Assembly (NCBI GenBank): GCA_030652215.1
Contig: JAUSBC010000042.1
Location: 27,039 to 91,038 of the forward strand
Length of the DNA stretch: 64,000 nt
From: Sideroxyarcus sp.
Lineage (GTDB): Bacteria; Pseudomonadota; Gammaproteobacteria; Burkholderiales; Gallionellaceae
Reading direction: 5' to 3'
Every line of letters starts with the position of its first letter. Position 1 is the stretch's first letter. Below, one piece after another: positions 35,443-44,798 of the stretch. The notes under the pieces were generated by a model. The model was not told the DNA's origin, did no database searches, and was given only the letters and a program-made list of their open reading frames with translations. Position numbers and translations under genes: made by a program.

Positions 35443-35642
35443 AATGCTCTCTGGTAAAAATTAGTTTACTAACACCGAGTCATTCATTGAGGGAAGCACC
35501 AAGCCTCTTCCCCATCACACCAGAATGGTTAAGCAATAGTTGTGCCACGAATGACCTTCTGAAGTTTTATTCATGCTGGTTAGGCTGTAACGCGATTTGC
35601 GGAACATCAGGCAGCCGTTGCACCAGTCGCATTTCGCAAATT

Positions 35643-35680
35643 TGACGTAAATTTGACGCAAGCCTGACGCCAGAGTGTCC
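35643..35680. promoter_or_regulatory. 11-bp-phased TGACG direct repeats, copy 2
   Basis: TGACG at 35643, 35654 and 35665 and TGTCC at 35676, again with an exact 11-bp period and about 201 bp upstream of the regulator start. The bases between units differ from copy 1 while the units are kept. Confidence 0.55.
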
Positions 35681-35769
35681 GATTCTCGACTTGGATTGGA
35701 TGCTACGGAAGTAATAATGAATGCGCCTTGTTAATTTCGTGTTACTTCTACCTGGATTTGTCTTCAGGC

Positions 35770-35853
35770 TCAAACCCCCTCCAACTCCCCCTTATCAGGG
35801 GGAGAGTCAAGCCTGCTCCTCCCCTGATAAGGGGAGGTTGGGAGGGGTTTGAG
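35770..35853. repeat. Palindromic repeat related to the mfd insert
   Basis: Left arm CTCCCCCTTATCAGGGGGA and right arm TCCCCTGATAAGGGGAGG, with outer arms CAAACCCCCTCC / GGAGGGGTTTG. It lies between the LuxR-type regulator and galE. Confidence 0.8.
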
Positions 35854-35953
35854 CCCAACAATAGGTTCCAGCCTGATGGATTATCCGGGTTGAATTCTCA
35901 ACGTAAACGACCTTCTACAGGATATTTGTTATTGACCAACAAAAACCCATGTT

Positions 35954-36958
35954 TTATTCAGCCTCCGCGGACATCGACTGCCAGCGCCAGGCATCGCGAC
36001 ACATCTCATCAATGCCGTACTGCGCCTGCCAGCCCAGCAACGTCTTTGCAAGCGAAGGGTCTGCGTAACACGCGGCAATATCGCCGGGGCGACGCCCAAC
36101 AATCTTGTACGGCACTTTCTTCCCGCATGCCGCCTCGAACGCCCTAACCACATCCAGCACGCTATACCCTTGGCCGGTGCCCAGATTGGTAGTAATAATC
36201 CCTTCCGCCACCTTCAGCGCTTTAAGCGCAGCAAGGTGCCCGCGCGCCAAGTCCACCACATGAATGTAATCGCGCACCCCTGTTCCGTCATGGGTAGGAT
36301 AGTCACTGCCAAACACCGATAGCTCGGCCAGCGCCCCAACAGCAACTTTCGAAATATACGGCATCAGATTATTGGGAATTCCGTTTGGATCTTCACCGAT
36401 CAAACCGGACTCATGCGCCCCGACAGGGTTGAAGTAACGCAGCAAGGCGATACGCCAGGTAGCATCGGCGAGCGCAATGTCACCCAGGATGTCTTCCACA
36501 ATCAGTTTGGAGCGCCCATACGGATTGGTTGCAGAAAGAGGGAAGTCTTCGCGAATGGGCACCGCATGCGGATCGCCATAAACAGTTGCCGAAGAGGAAA
36601 ACACCAGCGTCTTCACGCCCGCTTCGGCCATTGCCTCGAACAGCACCAGACTGCCGTGAATGTTGTTGTCGTAATAACGCAATGGCTGAGCCACGGATTC
36701 ACCCACCGCCTTGAGACCTGCAAAGTGAATCACAGCGTCAAATTGATAATCCGCAAATAGAGTCCGCATCGACTCGCGACTGCGAACATCGGCCTCCACA
36801 AAGTGCGGCCGACGCCCGACAATACGTTCAATACGATCAAGCACCGACACCTTGCTGTTGCAGAAATTGTCGAGGATCAAAACTTCAAACCCGGCCTGCA
36901 TCAACTCGACAACTGTATGCGAACCGATGTATCCGGCGCCACCGGTAACAAGAATCAT
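35954..36958 (-). CDS. galE: UDP-glucose 4-epimerase
   Basis: Interconverts UDP-glucose and UDP-galactose (possibly the GlcNAc forms) with bound NAD. The 334-residue SDR enzyme has [20 protein letters not shown], the catalytic SSSATVYG Ser and NPYGRSK Tyr/Lys, [20 protein letters not shown] and [15 protein letters not shown], all canonical for GalE. Length matches the family (about 338). It supplies galactose donors for the EPS locus that follows. A deleted copy at 29828-30031 shows that it belongs to the duplicated module. Confidence 0.96.
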   Translation of the reverse strand: MILVTGGAGYIGSHTVVELMQAGFEVLILDNFCNSKVSVLDRIERIVGRRPHFVEADVRSRESMRTLFADYQFDAVIHFAGLKAVGESVAQPLRYYDNNIHGSLVLFEAMAEAGVKTLVFSSSATVYGDPHAVPIREDFPLSATNPYGRSKLIVEDILGDIALADATWRIALLRYFNPVGAHESGLIGEDPNGIPNNLMPYISKVAVGALAELSVFGSDYPTHDGTGVRDYIHVVDLARGHLAALKALKVAEGIITTNLGTGQGYSVLDVVRAFEAACGKKVPYKIVGRRPGDIAACYADPSLAKTLLGWQAQYGIDEMCRDAWRWQSMSAEAE

Positions 36959-37433
36959 AGTAATTTCACCTTAATATTCAGACTGAATTGTGTATTTCGA
37001 CTGTGTGCATTCAATTAGCGACACGACACTGGTTGGGCGCTTTTGGCTTTTCCCCAAGCTAACAAGCTGCATCACAGATTATTGGTTTTCGCAGGGTTGA
37101 ATGACAGTTTTTCCACGCCGCGCACCTTAACCTGAAATCTGCAAGCTTGTCCAATTCACAACGCATCTATTTGCGCTCAAACCAATAGCAGAAGTTCAGT
37201 GCAACCAGTACTTGCCTAAAAAGAGGGCAAAGGATATATTGCAGAAACTGAAGTTATGGGCATGCCTAGCCCTTGAATTGTCTGCATTAGTTGAGCGAAA
37301 ACCACTTAATTTAATGTCGTCAATCGCATTTTCTCAAATATCAAATTCACTCCGATTGGAACTCGCAAGGCTGTTGTCTTTTCCTTAATTCCAATTCGTA
37401 AAATAAACACGCTTATTACCAAGGGTCGCAAAC
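36959..37433. other. Intergenic spacer between galE and the beta-helix lipoprotein gene
   Basis: The spacer is AT-rich with no ORF of note and no clear repeat. Short elements resembling a -35 TTGTCT and -10 TAAAAT near 37375-37405 have a long spacing of 19 bp. GCGCACCTTAACC near 37120 also occurs near 33784. No function is assigned. Confidence 0.3.
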
Positions 37434-39476
37434 ATGAAAAACAACATCGCAGTCAGATCGAAAATTCTACTGGGCGCTCTGTTCGCAGTGCTGTTTGTTG
37501 TTTCCGGCCTCGCCTCGTGCGGCGGTGGCAGCTCCTCAACCAAGGCTGCACCATCCTCCGCCGGCACGCCCGCCACCACTATCACTACTAGCTTATTCGC
37601 GTCCGCAACACCGTCGTTAATTGCATCGGGATCGCCCGCCCAAACCGCCGTCATCACCTGGACGTCTACCGACAGCACTTCGTGCTCTTCTTCTCCAAGT
37701 GGCATCACCGGCACATCGGGCTCATTCACCACTTCGCCCCTTTCCGCCACCACCACATACACCATCACGTGTGTAGGTCCAACCGGTTCGAAATCCAAGA
37801 GGGTAACGACTGCGCGCGCACCTGCCGCATTGGTCACCGCTATCGCGGCGCAGCAACAATCGTGTGTAGATGAACCAGTAAGAGGCACACCGTATTACTA
37901 CTGCGACTGCGGCACGGGTGCAAGTGCCAATTGCGTACCCGGCGATGACAGCAATAATGGAACCGCTCCGGAAACACCAAGGAGAACTATTGCTAACGCC
38001 GTTTCCAGGTACGCAAGCTTAACCGGCACAAATACAATCGCGTTCTGCAAAGGTGGAGCATTTAACGCATCAGGCGTTATCAATATGCCTGCTACGCCTT
38101 GCCCCGCAGGAACAACGTGTACTGACTTCAGAGAATATACAGATCCCTCGTTCTCAAGCAATGCGAAACCAATATTTAATAGTCCGCCAGGTGGTGCCAC
38201 TTTACTCCAATTCGCAAGCTCCACCAGAGGCGGTGTTCGACTCCTGAATTTGAAGCTTCAAGGCAATGGCCAAGCGGGAAATGATGGAATTTTTTTATAT
38301 AATGGCGCGCATGACATAACAGCATGCAATCTCGACATTGATGGTTTCAGTTTCGGTATTGACCACAACGGCGGCAACCCGCCAACTGCTGCAAACCCCA
38401 ACATAACAATCACAGGGAATACATTTTCAAACAATACACATGAAGCGTATTTTGGTGCGGGACCAAACGCTGAGGTGTCACACAACATCATGTTCAATAA
38501 CGGCGGTTACCACGCTCTATATCACTCAATTTACTTAGGCTCTGCCTACTTGGACGCCCCGAGTATGAATATATCCGAGAACTATGTTTTCGGACAGAAC
38601 GGGCCAACTTGTGATGGGGTTGTAATTGTCGCACACGGAAGAATGTCGGACCTTTTAGTTAAAAATAATGTATTAGAAATTGAGGCCTCAGCTAGTGCGC
38701 CGGGCTGCTACGGCATTTCTTTAGATCATGGCAGTTATTCTGTCGGCCATTCCGACTTTAGCAGAGCAATCGTCTCCGGTAATACAGTGATCAATGCAGG
38801 GTATGTTGGTATTGGTGTGTCGCACGCTCCAGATAGCATCATTGAAAACAACCTGCTTGTTTTTGATGTGCCGAATAGTAATGGAGGGATTGCTGTTGCC
38901 AGCTACAGCGCCAGAGTCGGGCGAGGGGATGCCGTGAACACCAGAACGGTTGTAAAAAATAATACTATCTGGTTTGGGCCAAATAGCACATCTGGCATAT
39001 TCTATGGCGTGGCCTTTCTCAACGAAGGGGATGGGTACGTGTCGGCAAACAACTCTGTAACTTTTGCCTCAACGAATACTGGTGCTCCTGTTACCTGCTA
39101 CTCATACCTCAAGTCAGGAAACAATCTGATTCCAGCACTACCCTTAGCGTCTTCCTATGCATTCGTTAACAACAATCACTGCTACAGCGCAGCTCCAAGC
39201 GTGTCTCATTACGCCAAATGGGAAGCTACGGCAGATGTATTCACCTATTACGACTTGGCAGCATGGCGCACATACTCCGGCTTCGATTTGCTATCCATAA
39301 TTGACCCGCCCAAGTTTGTTAATTCAACATCCAGCCCGTATGACTTCCACCCAGACCCAGCGGCACCTGCCTCACCTTTGCTTGGCGCGGGATCAACTGT
39401 TTACGCTCCTACAACAGCAACAGATATATCCGGCACGAACTTCTTGAACCCGCCCGTGATCGGGGCGTATGAGTAG
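37434..39476 (+). CDS. Secreted lipoprotein with right-handed parallel beta-helix
   Basis: The 680-residue product has a lipoprotein signal ending VVSGLASCGGGSS (Cys29), a Ser/Thr-rich linker, a short Ig/PKD-like domain (about 55-120, ending TYTITCVGPTGSKS), then a long region with ITGNTFSNN, ISENYVFGQN, VSGNTVINAG, IIENNLLVF and VKNNTIWFG. This N-rich strand-turn periodicity is typical of DUF1565/pectate-lyase-type parallel beta-helices. Such proteins bind or cleave polysaccharides; no catalytic residues can be named. It is exported to the outer membrane or cell surface. Its place next to EPS genes suggests a role in polymer modification, which is inference. Confidence 0.78.
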   Translation: MKNNIAVRSKILLGALFAVLFVVSGLASCGGGSSSTKAAPSSAGTPATTITTSLFASATPSLIASGSPAQTAVITWTSTDSTSCSSSPSGITGTSGSFTTSPLSATTTYTITCVGPTGSKSKRVTTARAPAALVTAIAAQQQSCVDEPVRGTPYYYCDCGTGASANCVPGDDSNNGTAPETPRRTIANAVSRYASLTGTNTIAFCKGGAFNASGVINMPATPCPAGTTCTDFREYTDPSFSSNAKPIFNSPPGGATLLQFASSTRGGVRLLNLKLQGNGQAGNDGIFLYNGAHDITACNLDIDGFSFGIDHNGGNPPTAANPNITITGNTFSNNTHEAYFGAGPNAEVSHNIMFNNGGYHALYHSIYLGSAYLDAPSMNISENYVFGQNGPTCDGVVIVAHGRMSDLLVKNNVLEIEASASAPGCYGISLDHGSYSVGHSDFSRAIVSGNTVINAGYVGIGVSHAPDSIIENNLLVFDVPNSNGGIAVASYSARVGRGDAVNTRTVVKNNTIWFGPNSTSGIFYGVAFLNEGDGYVSANNSVTFASTNTGAPVTCYSYLKSGNNLIPALPLASSYAFVNNNHCYSAAPSVSHYAKWEATADVFTYYDLAAWRTYSGFDLLSIIDPPKFVNSTSSPYDFHPDPAAPASPLLGAGSTVYAPTTATDISGTNFLNPPVIGAYE

Positions 39477-39542
39477 ACAGCCCCAAGGCATGCCGATAAC
39501 CGCCTGAAATGGTTGGTCGACTGAGTTGAACGAATCAAAATC

Positions 39543-39920
39543 ATGAACCTGCAAAGCTCCGAACAAAATAGCCCTCACAAGGGCAAAACTGGACTTGATC
39601 GCATCATCAGGGCTTACGGTTACTCACTATGCGGACTTCGAGCAGCTTTTCGTCACGAAGCTGCCTTTCGTCAGGAGCTTTTGCTCGCGCTTGTGTTGAT
39701 ACCGTTAACGCTTTTCCTGCATGCCACTCCCATCGAAAAAGCCCTCATAATTGCAAGCATCTTCGGCGTGCTGATAGTTGAGCTGAAAAATTCAGCCATT
39801 GAAGCCGTGGTTGACCTCATTACCTTAGAGCACCACGAACTCGCCAAGCGTGCCAAGGACATTGGTAGCGCAGCAGTTCTGCTATCTTTGACCAATTTAG
39901 CAGTCGTATTTGAATCGTGA
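39543..39920 (+). CDS. dgkA: Diacylglycerol kinase
   Basis: Phosphorylates diacylglycerol to phosphatidic acid at the inner membrane. The 125-residue product has the family layout: amphipathic start RIIRAYGYSLCGLRAAFRHE, EAAFRQELLLALVL, then three membrane helices, the active-site segment VELKNSAIEAVVDLI and HHELAKRAKDIGSAAV. The family usually has an uncharged residue where K precedes NSAIE, a small deviation. It lies 75 bp before a phosphoethanolamine transferase, whose action on phosphatidylethanolamine releases diacylglycerol, so the pair makes metabolic sense. Confidence 0.94.
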   Translation: MNLQSSEQNSPHKGKTGLDRIIRAYGYSLCGLRAAFRHEAAFRQELLLALVLIPLTLFLHATPIEKALIIASIFGVLIVELKNSAIEAVVDLITLEHHELAKRAKDIGSAAVLLSLTNLAVVFES

Positions 39921-39995
39921 TCTTTGAATGACGTCTTGCATGATTTCCGTATGGCCTCGTAATCACTTTTTCTGCAACAACAGGATGCTTGAAAT

Positions 39996-41690
39996 ATGAA
40001 CGGTTTCATGAAAATGCTTCGCCATTTGGCGAGCTTAGAAATACTACTGGTCTATGCTTTGTTGTTAGGCGTCTCAGTTGCCTTACAGAGTATTGGCAAT
40101 AACAAGTTTTTTCTGAATGAACTAAATTATCTTAGTGCCCCCTATTATGACTTCAAGGCTGTCGCCAAAGCGCTGGTTTATCTGGTGTCATACGCAATAA
40201 GCATCGGGTTTATTTTTCTAGTCACCATTCAGAGATCAACCAAATTGTGGTTGATTTTTCTTGTATATATACTCGTCACATACTTTATTGATATTGTCTC
40301 CCAACTCATAGGAAACCACGGCTTCACGCACTTCACTTATGCGTTATTCCTGAGCGAGGCTAACAATGTCAAAAATCTTGTTGTTTTTCTGCCTGAAATT
40401 TCGAAGGGAGTACTGATCACGGGGCTTCTCTTGGCCGCTCTGCTTGGTGTCAGAAGATTCGTCAAAATACGAGTATCGCCAAAATGGCTCTTCGTCGCGC
40501 CCTTTTTTTTCCTTCCGGTTGTGATTGCCAAGTTGGGCGTCCACTACATAGCTTACGCTTCGTATTCATCCCCTATAAAGGTACCGATAATCATTGCCAA
40601 TTATCACCGTACAGCCGTTGACCAACCGCCAAGAGTATTGGCTCAAAATGTGGTTCCCGGAAACAATCTAACGGATACCATTATTTTGATCATTGACGAA
40701 TCGATTTCGGGAGCCCATTTATCAATCAATGGGTATGATCGAAAAACAACTCCAGACATCGAAGATTTCGTAAAGCGAGGCTCCATTGTGAACTATGGAG
40801 TCGTCAATTCCGGGGCCAATTGCTCAGCACTCTCTCAACTGACGCTCAGGGTTGGCCTCAGCCCTTATACGGAAGGCGCAGAAACCAACTTTGTGGCGAC
40901 CAGGAGCTCATTGCCAACTATCTATCAATTCGCAAAAAGGGCTGGCTACAAAACATGGCTGATTGATACGCAGGTTAAGCAAGGCACCCTGACAAACCAC
41001 CTTACGATTGATGATCTCAAATTCGTGGACGAATACTTTACGAATCCATCGAGAATCGAAGATTACAAGAGAGACCGAAATGGTCTTGATAGAGTTAAAG
41101 ATATCTTGAAGAACGATACTTCAAAAAAGAAATTGATCGTATTCGTGAAAGATGGCGCGCATTGGCCTTATCTCTGGCGCTTCCCTAAGGACAGAGAAAT
41201 ATTTGCACCTGTGCAGACAACAGAATATGAACCAAGAATTGCAGAGAACAAGGAAAAATTGATCAACACTTACACAAACGTCATCAGATACGCGGTCAAT
41301 GATTTTCTCAAACAATATATCAATGAAGTGGATTTGAATAATACGATCACCTTCTATACATCAGATCATGGGCAGGCATTTCTTGAGCCCGATGCAAAGG
41401 ATGATCTGACGCACTGCTCAAGCTTTTATGATCCATCCAGCAGCCAGGTCACCGTCCCCTTGCTGGTGATTGAAAAACAGTCAACCAAAAGATACATACC
41501 TGAAGCCAACAAGCTGTATTCACAACATCAGATATTCCCAAGTTTGCTTCTTGAAATGGGATATGCGGACAAGGAAATAAAACGCTATGGAAATACGTTG
41601 TTGAATGGGTATCCCAAAGAACATGAAAGGTGGTTCTACTGGTCTATGGAAGGCGATCGCAGTCTGTATAAACCTAAAATGAGTCTTTGA
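39996..41690 (+). CDS. Phosphoethanolamine transferase-like sulfatase-fold membrane enzyme
   Basis: The 564-residue protein has five N-terminal membrane helices and a periplasmic alkaline-phosphatase/sulfatase-fold domain. IILIIDESISGAHLSINGYD followed by RKTTP matches the EptA-type nucleophile region, but the usual GET-A sequence is DES-I, so a Ser replaces the nucleophilic Thr. TSDHGQAF supplies metal ligands. It likely transfers phosphoethanolamine to lipid A or another envelope glycan. The gene is AT-richer than galE or tviB. A preceding dgkA would recycle the diacylglycerol by-product. Confidence 0.85.
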   Translation: MNGFMKMLRHLASLEILLVYALLLGVSVALQSIGNNKFFLNELNYLSAPYYDFKAVAKALVYLVSYAISIGFIFLVTIQRSTKLWLIFLVYILVTYFIDIVSQLIGNHGFTHFTYALFLSEANNVKNLVVFLPEISKGVLITGLLLAALLGVRRFVKIRVSPKWLFVAPFFFLPVVIAKLGVHYIAYASYSSPIKVPIIIANYHRTAVDQPPRVLAQNVVPGNNLTDTIILIIDESISGAHLSINGYDRKTTPDIEDFVKRGSIVNYGVVNSGANCSALSQLTLRVGLSPYTEGAETNFVATRSSLPTIYQFAKRAGYKTWLIDTQVKQGTLTNHLTIDDLKFVDEYFTNPSRIEDYKRDRNGLDRVKDILKNDTSKKKLIVFVKDGAHWPYLWRFPKDREIFAPVQTTEYEPRIAENKEKLINTYTNVIRYAVNDFLKQYINEVDLNNTITFYTSDHGQAFLEPDAKDDLTHCSSFYDPSSSQVTVPLLVIEKQSTKRYIPEANKLYSQHQIFPSLLLEMGYADKEIKRYGNTLLNGYPKEHERWFYWSMEGDRSLYKPKMSL

Positions 41691-41732
41691 TTCAGTAGGT
41701 ACGTTCCCTGCCTAGAACCTGTAAGCCACTCT

Positions 41733-42854
41733 TTAACACAGTGATTCTGAGCAACAATATTTAAAGATACGGCGAACGCGGGCTGGCATGTGTTCGATTT
41801 TGAGTTGCCCGAGGCTTTGCGACTGATGCCCTTGCAAAAGCATTACCAGCCCAACAAAAGCGCTATCCACGTAAGTCACGCCGCTCATTTCCAGCCTGAC
41901 ATCTTTTTCAGCCCGTGCCGCCTTGATAAAACAGTCTCTCAAGGTTTGGATATTCTGTAGCGTCCACACGCCTCGAAGATGAATGATGAAATTTTCCTCA
42001 TCCTCTGTCGTTTCTACGCCTGCAGTCAGTTGGCCGTCGACAGGCTTGTGGCGCAGCAAGAACCAGACATAAGGGAGTACACGGACTGCCAATAGTTTCA
42101 GCAATGCCAGTCCGTCCCAAAAATAGCGACGCCACAGCGCGGGATCTTCCTTGATCCGCCACAACCATTCCAAGCCGGTGTTTTGCATCCACACAGGCGC
42201 CCGAAGCACGGTGCCAGCGACGAAATTCACTACGGCGCCCAAGTGGCTGATCACCGGAACTGTAATCCGCCCTCTATTGCGCTCAATCCATGCCTGCCCC
42301 TTTTTCGCCCCTAGCGACACCACCAGAAAATCTGCATTGCTTGCGTTGATGCGCTGAATGATCCCGTCATCGCTCATCTCCTCAATAGTACCGAAACCCG
42401 GAGATTCAAATCCCGCACAAGTCAGCCCTCTCTTCTTCAGGTTCAGTTGCCTGCAAGCGGCCTCGGCTGCGCCATCTGGACCGCCGAAAAAGAATACTGA
42501 AAGTGGTTTCCCGGTATCGAGGCGCAATGCATCGAAAAGCGCAGAGCCCGCAACCCGCTCGCGAATCGGAATGCCAAGCAAGCGCGCAATCCAGATTAGC
42601 GGCATGCCGTCGGCAATGCTCAGATGGCTATTGATTACCGAGTTGCGAAAAGCAGCATCAGATTGAGCCGCAATCAGGAAATTCAGATTGGGTGTTGAGA
42701 GGAAGCAGGGGGAGCGATCAGCGGCTGATGCTCTTATGCGCCGAACGGCGCTAGGCATGTTTACGGCGTCGAAAGGCAACCCAAGCAGGCAGTGGACCTC
42801 CCGATTGAAATCAGGAGGCATGATTTTGATGCTGGACGTGTTTTCGTTTGCCAT
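41733..42854 (-). CDS. WecG/TagA (GT26) glycosyltransferase fused to a STAS domain
   Basis: The N-terminal part (about 20-250) is a GT26 UDP-sugar transferase: FLSTPNLNFLIAAQSDAAFR, SIADGMPLIWIARLLGIPIR, RVAGSALFDAL, VFFFGGPDGAAEAA and LGAKKGQAWIERNRG. A hydrophobic stretch LLKLLAVRVLPYVWFLL follows. The C-terminal 95 residues form a STAS-like domain, with LEMSGVTYVDSAFVGLVMLL carrying the Asp-Ser of anti-sigma-antagonist proteins. It would add an N-acetyl-aminosugar to a lipid-linked EPS precursor. The STAS tail suggests control by phosphorylation or docking and is unusual for this family. Confidence 0.88.
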   Translation of the reverse strand: MANENTSSIKIMPPDFNREVHCLLGLPFDAVNMPSAVRRIRASAADRSPCFLSTPNLNFLIAAQSDAAFRNSVINSHLSIADGMPLIWIARLLGIPIRERVAGSALFDALRLDTGKPLSVFFFGGPDGAAEAACRQLNLKKRGLTCAGFESPGFGTIEEMSDDGIIQRINASNADFLVVSLGAKKGQAWIERNRGRITVPVISHLGAVVNFVAGTVLRAPVWMQNTGLEWLWRIKEDPALWRRYFWDGLALLKLLAVRVLPYVWFLLRHKPVDGQLTAGVETTEDEENFIIHLRGVWTLQNIQTLRDCFIKAARAEKDVRLEMSGVTYVDSAFVGLVMLLQGHQSQSLGQLKIEHMPARVRRIFKYCCSESLC

Positions 42855-42899
42855 TTATTTGCCGATTTGCAGGTTTGAACCCAGATTGTCCGTTAGATC

Positions 42900-43058
42900 G
42901 TCATACCGGCCCTTCGGCACGCTCAGGACAGGCTGACCTGCGGTCAGGCCGGTATGACGGACATAAAAATTACTCTGCGGAGCAAACAAAAACATAATGT
43001 TGGCTCGCTTGCGCGAGAAATTTTATAACATCTGGATTCCGGCCTACGCCGGAATGAC
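42900..43058. repeat. REP-flanked dispersed element
   Basis: Left REP palindrome disrupted by CTTCGGCACGCTCAGGACAG, then a core with CTGCGGAGCAAACAAAAA in the same orientation as at 14728, then CTGGATTCCGGCCTACGCCG at the right. Confidence 0.7.
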
Positions 43059-43137
43059 ATTGTTTTTTTCTACTGGACAATCTGGGTTGAAAGCACCCAG
43101 CGTTTTCTATTAGGGCGGCGCTGATTTATTCGGCTTC

Positions 43138-43294
43138 GTCGTTCCGGCGAAGGCCGGAACCCAGTTGAAATACACATTCCCACACAAGTGGGACAACATC
43201 CGGGTTTTGTCTGCTTCGCAGTTTGTTTTTTTCGCTGGATTCCGGCCTGACCAAAGGTCAGCCTGTCCTGAGTTTATCGAAGGACCGGAATGAC
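43138..43294. repeat. REP-flanked dispersed element
   Basis: Core AAGTGGGACAACATCCGGGT and TTGTCTGCTTCGCAG in the opposite orientation to that at 42900; the right REP carries an insertion (GACCAAAGGTCAGCCTGTCC). Together with the element at 42900 it fills the spacer between the GT26-STAS and dehydrogenase genes. Confidence 0.7.
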
Positions 43295-43329
43295 GGCCTA
43301 ATGGATAATCCGGGATAAACAATCACGGA

Positions 43330-44607
43330 TTACAGCCGCCAAACCCTCATCCCCGATTTTTCCAAAGCGACCTGATCGAATTTGGATTTCACATCAATGA
43401 AACATCCACCCTGCGCCACTTTGCCCAGCAGTTGAGTCAACGGCATGTTGGCATACTCGTTGTGTGCTACGGCAACGATGATTCCGTCTGCCTGAGGCAA
43501 CTCCTCCCATGGAAGCAAATCAACGCCGTATTCGTGCTTGGCTTCTTGGGCATCGGCCACAGGGTCGTGCAGATAAACCTCCACACCATAGCTTTCCAGT
43601 TCATGGATGATGTCCACCACCTTGGTGTTGCGAATGTCCGCGCAGTTTTCCTTGAACGTCAAGCCCAGCACATTTACGCGTGCGCGCTTGACCTGCCCGC
43701 CGCCCTGAATGATGTGTTTCACGGTCTGCTCGGCGATAAACTTGCCAATACCATCGTTGATTCGACGGCCCGCCAAAATCACCTGCGGGTGATATCCAAC
43801 TGTCTCGGCCTTGTGTGTCAGATAGTAAGGATCAACCCCGATGCAATGGCCGCCGACCAGGCCGGGGCGGAAATTGAGGAAGTTCCACTTCGTGCCTGCC
43901 GCCTCCAGCACTTCCATCGTGTCGATACCGATCTTGTCGAAGATAATGGCCAACTCGTTCATCAGCGCAATGTTGAGGTCGCGCTGGGTGTTCTCGATCA
44001 CTTTGCAGGCCTCTGCGGCCTTGATGCTGCTGGTGCGATGCACGCCCGGCGTGACAATGCGCTCGTACAGTTGCGCCACCTTCTCCAGCGTATCCGGCGT
44101 GTCGCCTGCCACCACCTTTACCACGCGCGTGAGCGTATGTTCGCGATCACCCGGGTTGATGCGCTCGGGAGAATAGCCCACAAAGAAGTCCTTCTTCCAT
44201 TTCAGACCCGATTCACGCTCCAGCACGGGCACGCACACTTCCTCTGTCGCCCCCGGATACACAGTGGACTCATATATGACGATAGCTCCCTTCTTCATGT
44301 GTCGCCCGGCACTGGCACTGGCCCCGATCAGTGGCCCGAAATCCGGCCGGTGCGCATCATCGACCGGCGTGGGTACAGCCACAATAATGAAATCGGCTTC
44401 TGCGAGCACTTTGGGGTCTGCCGAATACTCGGCATGAACAGCAGTGCGCATTTCCTCATCAGGCAACTCGCGCGAAGGATCCACACCGGTCAGGCAAGAC
44501 TCCACCTTGGGGACGGAAATATCAAAACCGATAGTACGTGTTTGTTTGCCAAACTCGATTACCAAAGGCAAGCCAACATAACCCAAACCAATAACCGCGA
44601 TAGTCAT
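43330..44607 (-). CDS. tviB: UDP-sugar 6-dehydrogenase, VipA/TviB/WbpA type
   Basis: NAD-dependent oxidation of a UDP-N-acetylhexosamine to the uronic acid. The 425-residue product has MTIAVIGLGYVGLPLVIEFG, ESTVYPGATEEVCVPVLE, FVGYSPERINPGD, the catalytic Cys motif GGHCIGVDPYYLTHKAE and VNVLGLTFKENCADIRNTKV, matching the TviB/WbpO subfamily. ATG 44607 is preceded by AGGAG 8 nt away. It would make an acidic EPS sugar. A dyad operator and -10 box lie about 190-235 bp upstream. Whether the substrate is GlcNAc or GalNAc cannot be told. Confidence 0.92.
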   Translation of the reverse strand: MTIAVIGLGYVGLPLVIEFGKQTRTIGFDISVPKVESCLTGVDPSRELPDEEMRTAVHAEYSADPKVLAEADFIIVAVPTPVDDAHRPDFGPLIGASASAGRHMKKGAIVIYESTVYPGATEEVCVPVLERESGLKWKKDFFVGYSPERINPGDREHTLTRVVKVVAGDTPDTLEKVAQLYERIVTPGVHRTSSIKAAEACKVIENTQRDLNIALMNELAIIFDKIGIDTMEVLEAAGTKWNFLNFRPGLVGGHCIGVDPYYLTHKAETVGYHPQVILAGRRINDGIGKFIAEQTVKHIIQGGGQVKRARVNVLGLTFKENCADIRNTKVVDIIHELESYGVEVYLHDPVADAQEAKHEYGVDLLPWEELPQADGIIVAVAHNEYANMPLTQLLGKVAQGGCFIDVKSKFDQVALEKSGMRVWRL

Positions 44608-44798
44608 GCACTGCACTCCTGATGTTTTAAACTTAAATTGCCGTTAAGGCCCACACTATAAAGCTTTCAAGCTCTTGTTTTAGCCTGCAGCGTCATCTAC
44701 CCAAAATACGGCGGGTTTCTTGCATATCGCCCTTGGTGGAATTGTAATGCTTACGCATATCTTGCTTCGATATTCCCGAATTTTCTACTATCTGGCAG

